This document shows, piece after piece, positions 43,593 to 54,299 of a stretch of 64,000 nucleotides of DNA. The stretch comes from Pyrus communis (Eukaryota; Streptophyta; Magnoliopsida; Rosales; Rosaceae). Within the stretch, counting starts at the first letter, position 1; every line of letters begins with the position of its first letter. The stretch is taken from NCBI RefSeq assembly GCF_963583255.1, contig NC_084805.1, positions 23,470,085-23,534,084 on the forward strand. The letters are read 5' to 3'. Made by a program: the position numbers and the translations under genes. Under the pieces are notes generated by a model. It ran no database searches, was not told the origin of the DNA, and worked only from the letters and a program-made list of their open reading frames with translations.

Positions 43593-43675
43593 AAGGGACC
43601 TTGAACGTAGAAGCAGTCCATGTCGACGTGAGCAATGACTCTGGAATCAGAGGTTTCAGGCCTTGCCACCGGCAT
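37667..43675 (-). CDS. POLH: DNA polymerase eta (Y-family translesion polymerase)
   Basis: Sixteen exons from 43600-43675 down to 37667-37959. Their lengths are 76, 121, 112, 171, 165, 104, 120, 124, 114, 216, 109, 131, 73, 134, 109 and 293, summing to 723 codons plus stop. The polymerase copies past UV photoproducts. The palm motif is VIAHVDMDCFYVQ (D18, steric-gate F22), and the second catalytic pair is SIDEVYLDLT (D120, E121). The finger motif YEARKCGVKR, the thumb/HhH region (KQLGGKLGSSLQSDLGINTV) and the little-finger domain (to about residue 441) follow. The tail has PCNA-binding-like motifs GTASITKYF (442), GTSSILRFF (591) and SSIAHYF (711), and a ubiquitin-binding UBM (IDPSVIDELPPEIQQEVRAL, 678). 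The start MPVARPE is the conserved one; an upstream in-frame ATG at 43738 is less likely. Confidence 0.95.
43536..43585. repeat. (GA)n microsatellite next to the POLH exon 1 donor
   Basis: About 22 GA units begin 15 bases inside intron 1 (minus-strand CT run). The donor itself reads CAAG|GTCCCT, weak beyond the GT. Confidence 0.8.
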
Positions 43676-43899
43676 TTTCTTCTCTCTTCTTTTTCCCTCC
43701 AAATCCAATTTCCTCCAGTAATAGTGTACGACCGGCAAAGATTGTAGTGGGCGTAAGTTAGTAAAGACGCCATTTGTCTAAAGGGCGCACAAGGTTTGCT
43801 CTCTCACATTGCCTTTGGGCTTTATGGAAAGCTTCAGCATTCAGACTACTTGGGCTTGAGTGGGCCCACGAAATATTGCAAACGTCATGGTCTGAACTA

Positions 43900-44045
43900 G
43901 GGTGTGATATTCACACAATCTATTTTACTTTTCACACACTCTTTTAATTTTCGAATATCGGATTGGATGAATTGAAGAAAATCAACTGATAAAAATTAAT
44001 AAGGATATGTAAGAAGTAAAATGGAGTATGTAGATAGCACACCTC
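43900..44045. mobile_element. Tiny Mutator-type MITE with a perfect 9-bp target duplication
   Basis: The ends are GGGTGTGATAT and, complementary to it, TAGCACACCTC. The flanks TCTGAACTA (43891-43899 and 44046-44054) are identical. At 146 bp it is one of the smallest elements here. A relative is at 46487. Confidence 0.82.
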
Positions 44046-44054
44046 TCTGAACTA

Positions 44055-45044
44055 TCCATCTTTTTTTCTTTCTTTTTTTATCTTCGTGGAATCATCTTGA
44101 GATTAATTAACTTAATTTTAGGACCTTTTAGCTCTCCACATGTTCTGAACAAACCAACGGTTATAATAACAAATAGTATTTTTATAATGAATTGTCAATT
44201 TGTTTGATTCATATTGATGACCAAATAGTCTCCAAATCAAATAAAACTTTATTAAGATGGTCTTTAGAAGATAATAAAAGGTTAAATTAGGATCTCATCC
44301 CTTGTCCGCGATGTTTTTTACTAAAACCTTTCAATTTTTTTTTATCAAAGTTCTCTTACTTTTGTTCACAGCAGCATTTGGCTCGCCGACTCAACGTTTT
44401 ATATTAATTTATTAAAATAATATCTTTCTCTTTCTCAAACCGAACCTAAAATAGTATTTATTGCCTAAAGTTAAGGCGATTAATTTATATTCTCAAATTT
44501 TATTCATCTCTCCCACGCAACTCCACTCCATAAGAAGCTAAGCTTATATATATGCAACTAGGTTATCTTCACAAAACTATATGAATATATAAAACTCGTA
44601 TGACGAAGGCGGCATAAGAATTATTCCAAACAACCAGCAAAACCAAAGCGTTTTAGTTGAAGCCTTGTATAAGAGGTGATGAACCAAAATTATAAACTTT
44701 TCATTGTCTAAAGGTGCTTCCAGTCACCAACCCCTAAACCCTAATATTCTGTCGAGGGGAGGATACCGGGAGTGTAATTTGCACGGTGACACCAACAACC
44801 TTCATCTTTGATCATCCCTTATTTCTCTATTACTAACAAAAAGTGAAAATTAAAACTTATAACGGGTCTTAAGGTTTTTAAGAACTTCGAAATGACGAAA
44901 CGTGAGACAATTGAAATTTGAGTCAAGGGTAAGAACGTGCAACAAGAACCACAGATATCCAAATCGCAACCACCAAGGAAAAGAAGCCAGTGGAAAATCC
45001 CACAAGCAACAGCACCGAGAATGGTGGACAAGTGGACGGTAGTG
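44055..45044. other. AT-rich spacer
   Basis: No gene recognised. Sequence at 44880-45044 is less AT-rich but has only short, featureless frames. Confidence 0.4.
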
Positions 45045-45799
45045 TAGGGATGACAACGGTTCGGTTTTGGAACGGAAATGTTATATCCATCCCCATAACC
45101 ACGAAAATTAACCATATTCATAACCGCAAATGAACTATCGGGGATTATCCATAATCATATCCATCAGGTAACAAATTTTCAATCGGTTATCAGTTATATC
45201 CAATATATATATATATATATATTTATCCAATTGACACATTATAAATTTTAGTAGATACTAGTTCCGTCATTAAATAGCAACATCCAAATACAAAAAACTA
45301 ACAATATATTTGAAATTGTTCATGATAACATGGATCAATTTTTTGACGTGAGACTCTTGAAGATTGATGAATCTGATAAACTTGTAATATTTGATAATTG
45401 ATATATAAATAATTCAATGAATCAATTTGGTTGAGTATACAATAAGAGTATTGAATTGATGAGGTTGTTGGTATGTCTTATGCATGATGTTTGATGCATA
45501 ATAAAGATGGTATAAGGTTTGATACATGCATAATAAATTAGTATAAGGAGAGTTCGATAAATTGAATAAAATTATATTATATATCAAATATATACATATA
45601 TATATTTATATATATTCGGGTTGGATTTGGGGATGGATACGGATTGGGAACCCCTATAACTATATTCAAAACCATAATCGAATAAAGTTCATGGTTTTTC
45701 CCCATATCCATACCATTCCCGAATTTACATATTCAAATTCAATTCATTCAAGCGGTTATCTACAGTTATCGAATTTAATAGATGGAATTGCCATCCCTA
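45045..45799. mobile_element. hAT-like non-autonomous element, target duplication not found
   Basis: The left end TAGGGATGACAACGG and the right end, read on the minus strand as TAGGGATGGCAATTCC, are imperfect inverted repeats. Subterminal ATATCCAT/GGATAT-type motifs occur on both sides, and a TA-rich centre contains (AT)n at 45203-45222. The 8-bp flanks do not match, so either the ends are misjudged or one flank has changed. Confidence 0.55.
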
Positions 45800-46486
45800 T
45801 CCCTGAGCTGGAACTCTAAGCACCATCCGATTAACCCACAAAAAGTGGAAAGGGGAAGCAAGTACAGATCTGGAAATTTGTGGGAGTGAAGGAAGATAGA
45901 GCCAAATGGAATAGACAGAAGATGGATTTATTAGAACCATGTAGGTGAAAAAATAGTAAGAAGAAGATGAAGGGGAAGGTCGGAATTTGGGGCTTACCGA
46001 TCGAAGGCTTAAGGGGATGGGATGGCAGTGAAAAAGTAACAGGAAAACAGGGGAAGCACAGATAAAAAGAGAAATGAAGAAAAGAAATAAACAAAGAAAA
46101 AGGGGTTGCCGCCGACCCTGACCACTGCTAGGGCCGGCGACCAAGCGATTCGTTGGAATTTTTACCACTCACAACCCAGTGAGAAGACCTCTCACGCAGA
46201 TAGAAAAACTCTCACCTTTCGGGAGAGAGAAGCGTTTTTTGACTTCCTAACTTCAATTTAACTTTTTTTTACTTCCTAACTTCAATTTAACTTTTCTATC
46301 AAAACCCATATAGGAGGATGGTGCGTCTTGTGTCTTTGGAACTTAGTTGAACTCTTAAAAGGCCTATAGGGCAAACTGTTGCACCGGCTCCTGCCATTGT
46401 CAGGGGAAGAGAGTGAGCTAGATGAATTTGAACCATGGTAAATCCAACCATGAAGAGATAGCTTTCATCAAAAGCCATATTATATA
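45800..46486. other. Non-coding spacer
   Basis: A 123-aa minus-strand frame here is hydrophobic and Ser-rich but has no known domain and no splice support, and I do not treat it as a gene. The repeat acttcctaacttcaatttaactttt occurs twice in tandem near 46240-46295. Confidence 0.4.
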
Positions 46487-46634
46487 GGGGTGTGTTATCT
46501 ATGCACATTTTTTTACTTCTCACACATCTTTTTAATTTCCGATTGTCGAGTCAGATGAATTGAAGAAAATCAAATAATAGAAATTAACACAGAGTGTGAG
46601 ATAAGTAAAAATAGATATGTGGATAGCACACCTC
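46487..46634. mobile_element. Second copy of the 146-bp MITE family
   Basis: The ends GGGTGTGTTATC and GATAGCACACCTC, and the middle GATGAATTGAAGAAAATCAA, match the element at 43900. The flanks tattatata and ttttataaa match at 7 of 9 positions. A more decayed relative may lie at 47055-47150. Confidence 0.75.
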
Positions 46635-46858
46635 TTTTATAAATACAGTGGTGTAGAATTTTAAAAAAGACGGGCCAAATGGCCATTTCCAACAACATCT
46701 ATATGGTACCCAATTTCGTAATTACCACATGCACAATTCGTCACGTGTGAGATTTTATCACAAAATGTCTTGGTATTAGTTGGAGTGGGGTTGAGATATT
46801 TAAACTTTTCTTTTCACATAATTTTGGTCGATGTGGATATTTCAACAGGTGGTGTTGC

Positions 46859-47054
46859 TGTAAGATCCCACATTGACTAACAGAGAAAGGGTGATGTGCT
46901 TTATATGTACATGCTCACCTCCATATAGCACGAGGCATGGGTAACCCACTGGGAAGTTCTCGTATGAGTTTCCAGAAACAAAACTGTGAGATTGTGGTCG
47001 AGGCCCAAAGCAGACAATATCGTGCTACGGTGGAGTCGAGCCTGGGATTTAACA
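46859..47054 (+). mobile_element. Cassandra solo LTR, internally deleted
   Basis: It begins TGTAAGATCCCACATTG and ends GGGATTTAACA. It includes CATGGGTAACCCACTGGGAA, AGAAACAAAACTGTGAG and GACAATATCGTGCTACGG as in the element at 9-727. The first part of the 5S-like segment is missing (a jump from GCACGAGGCATG straight to GGTAACCC). Confidence 0.82.
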
Positions 47055-47539
47055 ACTGCTATTCACACATCTCTTTTTACTTCCCACACACCTACAATTG
47101 AGATGTTCAGTGAAAAGTAAAAATGAATGTGTGGATATCATCCAATAAAATAATTTAAGGGTGACAAATAATGTAGTGTAATTTCAAATCTAACTGCTCT
47201 AAACAAAAGTTGCATTGGGGTTTTTGTATTCATTAATTTATGTATTTTCTGACTAAAAATTCGATTATCATGAGTTTTTTGTTTTTTAATTTTGTTTTCG
47301 TCAAATTTTGCTTCTTTAATTTTGACTTTTTACTGATTGCTTGTGCATGTCATATGAAGCGAAAACTGATTTAACGAACTAATAAGCATGCGATTCATCA
47401 AGAGCCTAGAAACCCTGAGCAGCAGATCACATGGATGGATGTGAACCACTCTCTCCCACAGAACTATCATCATAAGAAGCTTGGACATGAGTGCAGCTAT
47501 CTGACTAGTAATTAATCAACTTTTTGAAGCCTACTGAAG

Positions 47540-47577
<38 letters not shown>
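47540..47577. repeat. Poly-A tract, 38 bases
   Basis: Uninterrupted A run between two opposed Cassandra LTRs. It could be the tail of a degraded retroposon on the plus strand, but nothing recognisable precedes it. Confidence 0.8.
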
Positions 47578-47582
<5 letters not shown>

Positions 47583-47745
47583 AAAGAAATTGAAGGAGCA
47601 TATTTAATTCATGAATTTGACTGATTTTTTTTTTTAACAAATTTAATATTGAAAAAAGAGAAAATTTGGTTCCGGTCTCTAATCAACCAATTGTTATAAT
47701 TAAACCTTATTTGTTTAAATAATTTGATCAAATTTAAATAATATT

Positions 47746-48053
47746 TGTCACATCCCGGCCCGAGGCGGATCACTTCCCCGGCCCGAGGCGGATCACTTCC
47801 CGGGCCCGCTCCACCACCGTAGCACGATATTGTCCGCTTTGGGTCCCGACCACGCACTCACGGTTTTGTTTCTAAGAACTCACACGAGAACTTCCCAGTG
47901 GGTCACCCATCCTGGGAATGCTCTCACGCGCTACTCGCTTAACTTCGGAGTTCTCATGGAACCCGAAGCCAGTGAGCTCCCAAAAGGCCTCGTGCTAGGT
48001 AGGGATGGGAATATACATATAAAGATCACTCCCCTGAGCGATGTGGGATGTCA
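47746..48053 (-). mobile_element. Cassandra solo LTR, reverse orientation
   Basis: Reading the minus strand: TGACATCCCACATCG near 48053, then the 5S-like block GAACTCCGAAGTTAAGCGAG, GATGGGTGACCCACTGGGAA, CAAAACCGTGAG, and an end at TGTGACA (47746). Near its 3' end a block of about 28 bp (ccggcccgaggcggatcacttcc) is duplicated in tandem at 47756-47805. This is the best-preserved 5S-like segment in the window. Confidence 0.86.
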
Positions 48054-48233
48054 TAATATTCGTTTAAACCATGATATTATTTAATATATTTAACTCCTAC
48101 ATTTATGCATACAATATCCCACAAATTATAAAATTTAAACAAATTTAAATAATATTTTTACAATATAACAATTACTTAAAAATCAATAATATAGTAATAT
48201 TATGCTTCACATAGCTGTAGAAAAAAGATAATG

Positions 48234-50474
48234 TGACACACCCCGACCGAGATCAGGGCATGCTGGCCGTCACACGAAGGTGACGTAGCCATGTGCGCGT
48301 GCGGAAGCTATTAAGATAGTAATAAAAGTACGAATAACTAAAAACTAACTAGCATACAAAGTACTAGTGTATGTGAGACACAATTCAGAGCAAATCTACA
48401 ACAGTCCAAAAGGAAAAGATACGATATATTTACACCCGAATGTGACCCTACAATGGTGAATGTCTGTCAGAAATGCCGAGACGCCCTCTGGGATAAACCA
48501 CCGAACTTGCTAGACCACTAGAACCTGGAGGGGCGCAAAAACAAAAGCGTGAGTGGGCAAAAACAAAGCTCTTTGAAAACTCTTTAGCAAAATACATTCT
48601 AACCCCTCGCCGTAAAACCTGTATACTTCCCAGAAAATGAACATATATACTTATGTATAGATATGTCAATCATGCTCCATGATATGCCATTCATGCTCGA
48701 GAATATGCCATAATGGAATCTCATAATCAAATATAAATACTCAAGCGTAATTCACATCAATAACATATAATCTAGCAGCCGGGAGTCACCTAACGTGACC
48801 TGTACGGCTGCATCTAAAGCTCCACTCTCAACTCAATAACTGAATCTGCACACGAGTCGGAACCACCTAACGTGGTCTGTACGACAGGCTGGGTGTAATA
48901 TATATATGTATGCTCTAGTGCTACGATCACGTGAAGCTGGGCGATAAATCGCGGGTCACCTACAAGTCGGAACCACCTAATGTGGTCTGTACGACAGGCT
49001 TGCACCTAACTTGGATCCAAGGCGAGCATGCGGTGCTGGTGAACATACACGTGAAGGCTGTGCCCTGGCCTCGGGCGGGAGCACTAACACCGGGGGTGCA
49101 GATTATGAGCTCTCTAAACATCTCAAACTACCATTGCATAACAACATGAATACCGCTTACCTGACACTTACCTGTGCGTCCACAACACCAAATACAAATA
49201 TATATATAGGTATGCCACTACTAATACATGCGATGATGCGTAAACAACATTCATATGATGCATGGCATAAAACAAATAACCTTTTCTATTTAATTTCTGG
49301 GAATTAATATGTATATAGGTATATACGGAAAACAAAAGCCCACTCACTGATAATTGGAAGGGTCGTAGCCCTCCTGCCTCGAGTGTGTACGCTCGTCCTC
49401 GGAATACGAATCACCTAAACGCGAAAAAGCTACGAAAACGTTAATTTAAAAGCACATAACCAACTTCTCGTAATAACTTCTCATACATTGCTCAAATTGG
49501 ACAAATGAATATACCAACGTGCTCTACACAACCTCAGGATCACACCCATATTTTTAAAATAATTTTTGGACCACGCACGCGCCCCTACGCGCCTGAATAG
49601 GCACGGACCCACGCGCCCCCACGCGCGGCCACGTGACCTGCACACTGACGGCGTCAACTGACGCCGTCAGGAATATTCCGTTAAACTGACGGAATATTCC
49701 GTTAACCTTAACTGACGCCGTCAACTGCCGTTAGGAATATTCCGTTAAACTTAACGGAATATTCCCCTTCCTTCTCCGGCGCCGGCGACGGCGCCGGAAA
49801 ACTGGGAAAAATTCAAACTTAGTTTTCTCCTTCGTTTTTCAACCATTTTTCACGATCTTTATACCAAAATGAAGCTTAGGACTAGTGGAATCACGATAGG
49901 CTAGTTTCAAGGCCTAAAAATTAAGGAATTATACCTGCAACAACGATCCAAGTTCGGCCAACTTTGAACAGGACGATCCCGACGTCCAAACTCGTCCAAC
50001 GAAACACTCCCAAGCTCCTGGGAACCTCACAAACACAACTACAAGCTTAGAATCTCCTAAAACAAGCTAGATTAGGTTTGCATGAACAGTGCTCAAATCG
50101 GCCATGGTGATATCGACGTGAAAACGTCAAAGTTCTTACCTGGAAATGGCACCACTGGACTCCTCTCAGCCTCACGAGCACGAGGGTGGTCTTGGTTTCT
50201 TGATTAGTGAAGTATTGGGTGAGTTTGATGTTGGTCCGTGTGTTTGCAGAAGGAAGAAGAAGAAGAGAGGAACTCGGGGAGAGAGAGAGAGAGAGAGACA
50301 GAGTGACAGAAAGTGAGGGAATGAGGGAGGGAATCCCGGGAGAGTGAAAGTGATGTGTGAGTGTGTGTGTGGTCCTACAACACCACACTACACAACACTT
50401 AACGTACACAAACAAATTAGGGTAAAATTATAATTTCAATGTACGTTTCGATATTTCCGGGACGGGATGTCACA
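48234..50474. mobile_element. Large solo LTR (2,241 bp) of an LTR retrotransposon, probably Gypsy-type
   Basis: It starts TGACACACCCCGACCGAG and ends GGGACGGGATGTCACA. It is bounded by a perfect 5-bp target duplication TAATG (48229-48233 and 50475-50479). There is no second LTR, no gag-pol frame and no primer site, so it is a solo LTR left by recombination. Inside are three related hairpin-prone units (48779, 48854 and 48964, each around CACCTAACGTG), a cluster of GGAATATTCCGTTA palindromes with ACGCCGTCA repeats at 49647-49770, and a GA microsatellite at 50281-50299. Assignment to Gypsy is from the recalled look of the LTR start, not from coding evidence. Confidence 0.8.
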
Positions 50475-50479
50475 TAATG

Positions 50480-53400
50480 TACCCATGTAACTATTGATAT
50501 ATTTTAAGAAATAACTATTAACATATTTAAAATATAAAATAAATACGTATAATCAGCATGGGGACATTCATAAAAAAATATGGATACAAATTAAATAAAA
50601 AATATGAGTAGATATCACAATTCAAAATTATGGGTACAAATTAAAACTAAAAAGAATATTGGGACAAATTTAAAAAACGGATACAAATTATAAATAGAAA
50701 CATATGAAAAAAAAAAATACTAAAAGGATATATTTGGAAATGATTAATAAGTTTTTCATTTTCAAAATTAACAAATGATGACTTGTAAATAATTTTAATA
50801 TTCAAATAATGATATGGAGATTAGTCAAGGGACTTTGATCAAAAATGAAAAAGAAATAAGGTTTCAATTAATGAGAAGAAAAATAAGGGATGAGAACCTA
50901 ATTTATTCTTAATAAACCCTAATCATTATGCTCTAGTTTTGGTTTAGAACGTCTCTAAACGACTGACTAGCTAGCTAGCTAGCTCAAGGAAGAAACCCTA
51001 ATTATATACTTGAATTTTGGAAAGAAAGAACATCTACAAATGGATATTTGTTTTCCTTAGATTGCTTGAAGGTATATGTGTTTTAGTTAATCTTGCTTTC
51101 CCAAAAAGAAGGTAAAGTAAAAGTTTAAAAAAGCTTCATGAAATTTTGGGCAAGTCAAAGTGCCAAACCAAACTTGAAACTAACGAGGAATCGAGACCAA
51201 ACTAGCTAGCTAGCTAAAGGAAGAAACATTGACAGGCTAGAAAAAAGAGAGGGGAGAGAGAGAGAGAGAGAGAGGTACTGTACTGACCTACTGGGTTGCT
51301 TGAAGGGAAAACACAATCTCCAAATATGAGGAGTTTGCCTTTTTCTGTATATGGAAGTTTCTTGAGGGAAGAAATAAATTTCCAAATCTGAGCGACCCTG
51401 ATTTTTCCATTTTTGAAGCATAAATTCTCAGACAAATGATAACACTAAATAGATTGACGCAAACAAGACACGGTGATTGTCCTGACTCAGATTTGCTTCT
51501 CTAACAATACCAAACAAAAGCCAAATGGCCTACGGAAAGAGAATATGATGACTCAAAGAAAGGAGAAAGGAGAGTAGTCAGAAGGAGCAGATTACACAGC
51601 TTCTTTACAGAAAGTGAAATATTATATATAATTATTATATTATAATTTGAAGCAAGTTTGTGAAGCTACTCAACCGTCTTCGAATAGGAGAAGGATTCTA
51701 TTCTTTTTATTCTCATTTTATTCTCTTTTTTCTTCTTACATATTGTTTTTATAAAAAAATTAATGTAAGATATTGACGTATTTAAACCATATCTATTTAT
51801 ATAAAAAAGAGTAAAAAAAAGAAAGATTAAAAAAGAAGAAAATCCTTTATTCGAATAAAGTTTTTCGTTGTTCACGCCATTTGTCCAACTACTGCAGCAA
51901 AGCCCTTCATCAATGGGATTGGATTGGACATATGACCCGACAAAGTCTTTGTGTCGTACACACCACCTGCGTTTAGGGTTGCATGATGTCTTTTTCAACC
52001 AAGTACCAAGCAGGAAAAGACTTGGCTGCAGATCCTGCTTACCTCCGATTCCGATTGAATACTTGTTCAACTTTTGATTAAAACAATCAAAATTTAGACA
52101 TGTGTACATTTAGAATTGGGTGTAAACAGCATGTACTGCTGAATTTTCAACAACCAAGTCCAATTCCCAAGTAAAACAGTAGTGATAATACCAACTTATC
52201 CAAATAATATTAAAATAATTACTCTATTTGCTTCCTTAAAATAACAACTTACACAAATGTTGTTAATTAAGTTTCTCGTTTTACTAACATATATGTTAGT
52301 TGTTGAGATTTAAAAGAGATACATGTGAAATTTATAGGACATGTTAGTGTTGAATTTGAGTTTTGTCGCATTGTCGGAGATGTAAGGTTCGAGTTCAGTG
52401 TCAGATGGTTCAGGTTTAATGACTATGTCTAAATATGTGTCATGAGAATAAAGTTCAATATGAGCTAAATTCTATGTTCAAATTAATATCTTAAATTAGA
52501 GAAAAACTTGCATGAACCTATATCACTTGTTTTAACATTTCTTATCATGTGATATGAGGATCTACATGTGTGTTTACTCGGGTCTAACTAGGGTCCTAGA
52601 CTCCTATATTGTAGCTAGGTTCAAGGCCTATGTTTGAGGAAGGGGTGAACTACAGCACATCAGCACGTGAGTGGATTGGAGCATGAAGTTCATGGTGCGA
52701 GTTTACGCTGATGATCTCAGGTCAACTAGGGTTTGAGCTGTGTTTGAAGGTTTAGGTTGGGTCATGGGGTCTGAGTCTCTGGTATGGGTAAAGTTTTCAT
52801 CTGTGCAAAGGAGGATCAAGAACTTAAATTTCATGAAATAAAGTTGCTGAATATGATATTTAATATGAGACTTTAAGACACTATAAAAAAATTATCATTT
52901 GCTTGACGAATAACGATTCGTCGGACAAAAATGGTCAACGTTTTGGTTTTTACAGAGACTTTGGCTAAACGAATAGAGTCCACGAGCAAAGTTATAGTCA
53001 TCAGATAACTTTACCTATGAAATTTTGTCAAGCAAAATTAGAGGTGACGAAATGGTATTTTGCCCGAGAAATTTTTTTCATTTAAAGGTTTCTTTCTTTT
53101 TTTTTTTTTTTTTTTTTTTGTGAGATTACATCTTAGACTAAAAATTATGAAATTCTAAATTCACAAATTTCATGAACCTAGGTGATATACTTTTTCCAAC
53201 ACGATTGAATGCACTTCTAAGTCCCTTCTCTTTCCCTCAAGATGACACTTGACTACAAGGAGAAAAACACCAGATAGTATACACGTGTTTCTTTCTAAAG
53301 GTTTATCCAACCGCTTATTGCTACGCATACAAATCAGTCTTCACGGTGCATGCTTGTCCGCTCGTTTCAGACTTCAGAGGCTTCCAACTCGTGGAAAGTT

Positions 53401-53500
53401 GAATTGGTTGCATTCACTTTGATGAGTTCGTACTTGTACTGTGAACAATGATCGGTTTTAATGCTAGGATCCAACTTCTGTTGCCTCCAACTGTTCCTCT
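50480..53500. other. Gene-free spacer upstream of UFO
   Basis: About 3 kb without a recognisable gene. It contains GCTAGCTAGCTAGCT runs at 50967-50984 and 51203-51217, a GA microsatellite at 51254-51274 and a T run at 53098-53119. Segment 51840-52080 is less AT-rich but its frames show no domain. A possible CACTA-type end lies near 52879. Confidence 0.5.
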
Positions 53501-53504
53501 CTCC

Positions 53505-53508
53505 CTCC

Positions 53509-53546
<38 letters not shown>
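53505..53546. repeat. (CT)n microsatellite in the UFO upstream region
   Basis: About 18 CT units on the plus strand, 750 bp before the UFO start codon. Confidence 0.75.
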
Positions 53547-53549
<3 letters not shown>

Positions 53550-53916
53550 AGTTACACGTCTTAGCAACCTCGGCCTTGACAAAACAACACCAACTTGACT
53601 GATGCATCCATCAGAATCACTGCGCTCAGGAAAAAGGTAATATAAAAGAAACCAATACGCAAAAGCGAACATTAAAGAGACCATCCGAAACAAACCAAAG
53701 CCCCTTGAGCTATTTTGGGCACCATATTTTTAACACGCAAATGAGTTTCACACACTATTTTTTTCCTTTGATCATACAGATATCTGTTTAATTCTTATTT
53801 GTAAATCGAATAAAACAAAAGAAAATCGGAGGACAAAAATAATGAGTTTCAGAAAAAGGAAAAATACGCAGAAATCAGTTTACTATTAAAAAATTCACCT
53901 CTCCAAAATTTTCTTC

Positions 53917-53924
53917 TATATATG
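53917..53924 (+). promoter_or_regulatory. Possible TATA box of UFO
   Basis: TATATATG lies about 380 bp before the ATG, followed by a pyrimidine-rich leader. Transcription starting near 53950 would give a 5' UTR of about 350 bases. This is an inference from sequence only. Confidence 0.35.
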
Positions 53925-54299
53925 TAGTGAAGTTTCAGCTCCATTCTCCTAGCCTTCAAACCCTTCATTCCAATCCCATGAAAGTTAACAGCAAACCATC
54001 CTTCAGGTGACTGCCTTCACTTGCCTCTCTTGCAGTTCTTTCTTCTTCACCCAATAGAAACCCATGCCTTTACTAAAACCCACCTGAGAGATTTTCCATT
54101 TTTATGTTCACATCTTTCAAAACAAAATTCCTACTTTTCAACTTGTGAAAAAAAGCAAGCCTGCATGTAAGCACTTATTTCCCAAATTGGCTTACTCTTC
54201 AATTCCCTCCAATTTCTTTGCTTGCATTCCACTGAACAAGAACTAAAATTTAGAGGCATATTTTACTTATAAGCCCTTGGCATCCAACGCATAAAAAAG

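Noticed and set aside
43676..43738. Upstream in-frame Met for POLH (MPVVHYYWRK...)
   Set aside because: The conserved POLH start is MPVARPE at 43675, and the upstream stretch has no counterpart in the family.
45797..46168. 123-aa minus-strand frame, hydrophobic
   Set aside because: No recognisable family, no splice or promoter support, and it overlaps transposon-flanking DNA.
47830..48084. 84-aa plus-strand frame
   Set aside because: It lies antisense inside a Cassandra LTR.
52879..53100. Possible CACTA transposon end (CACTATAAAAAAATTATC followed by GACGAAT/ATTCGTC motifs)
   Set aside because: Only one end resembles CACTA. No matching inverted end or 3-bp duplication was found nearby.
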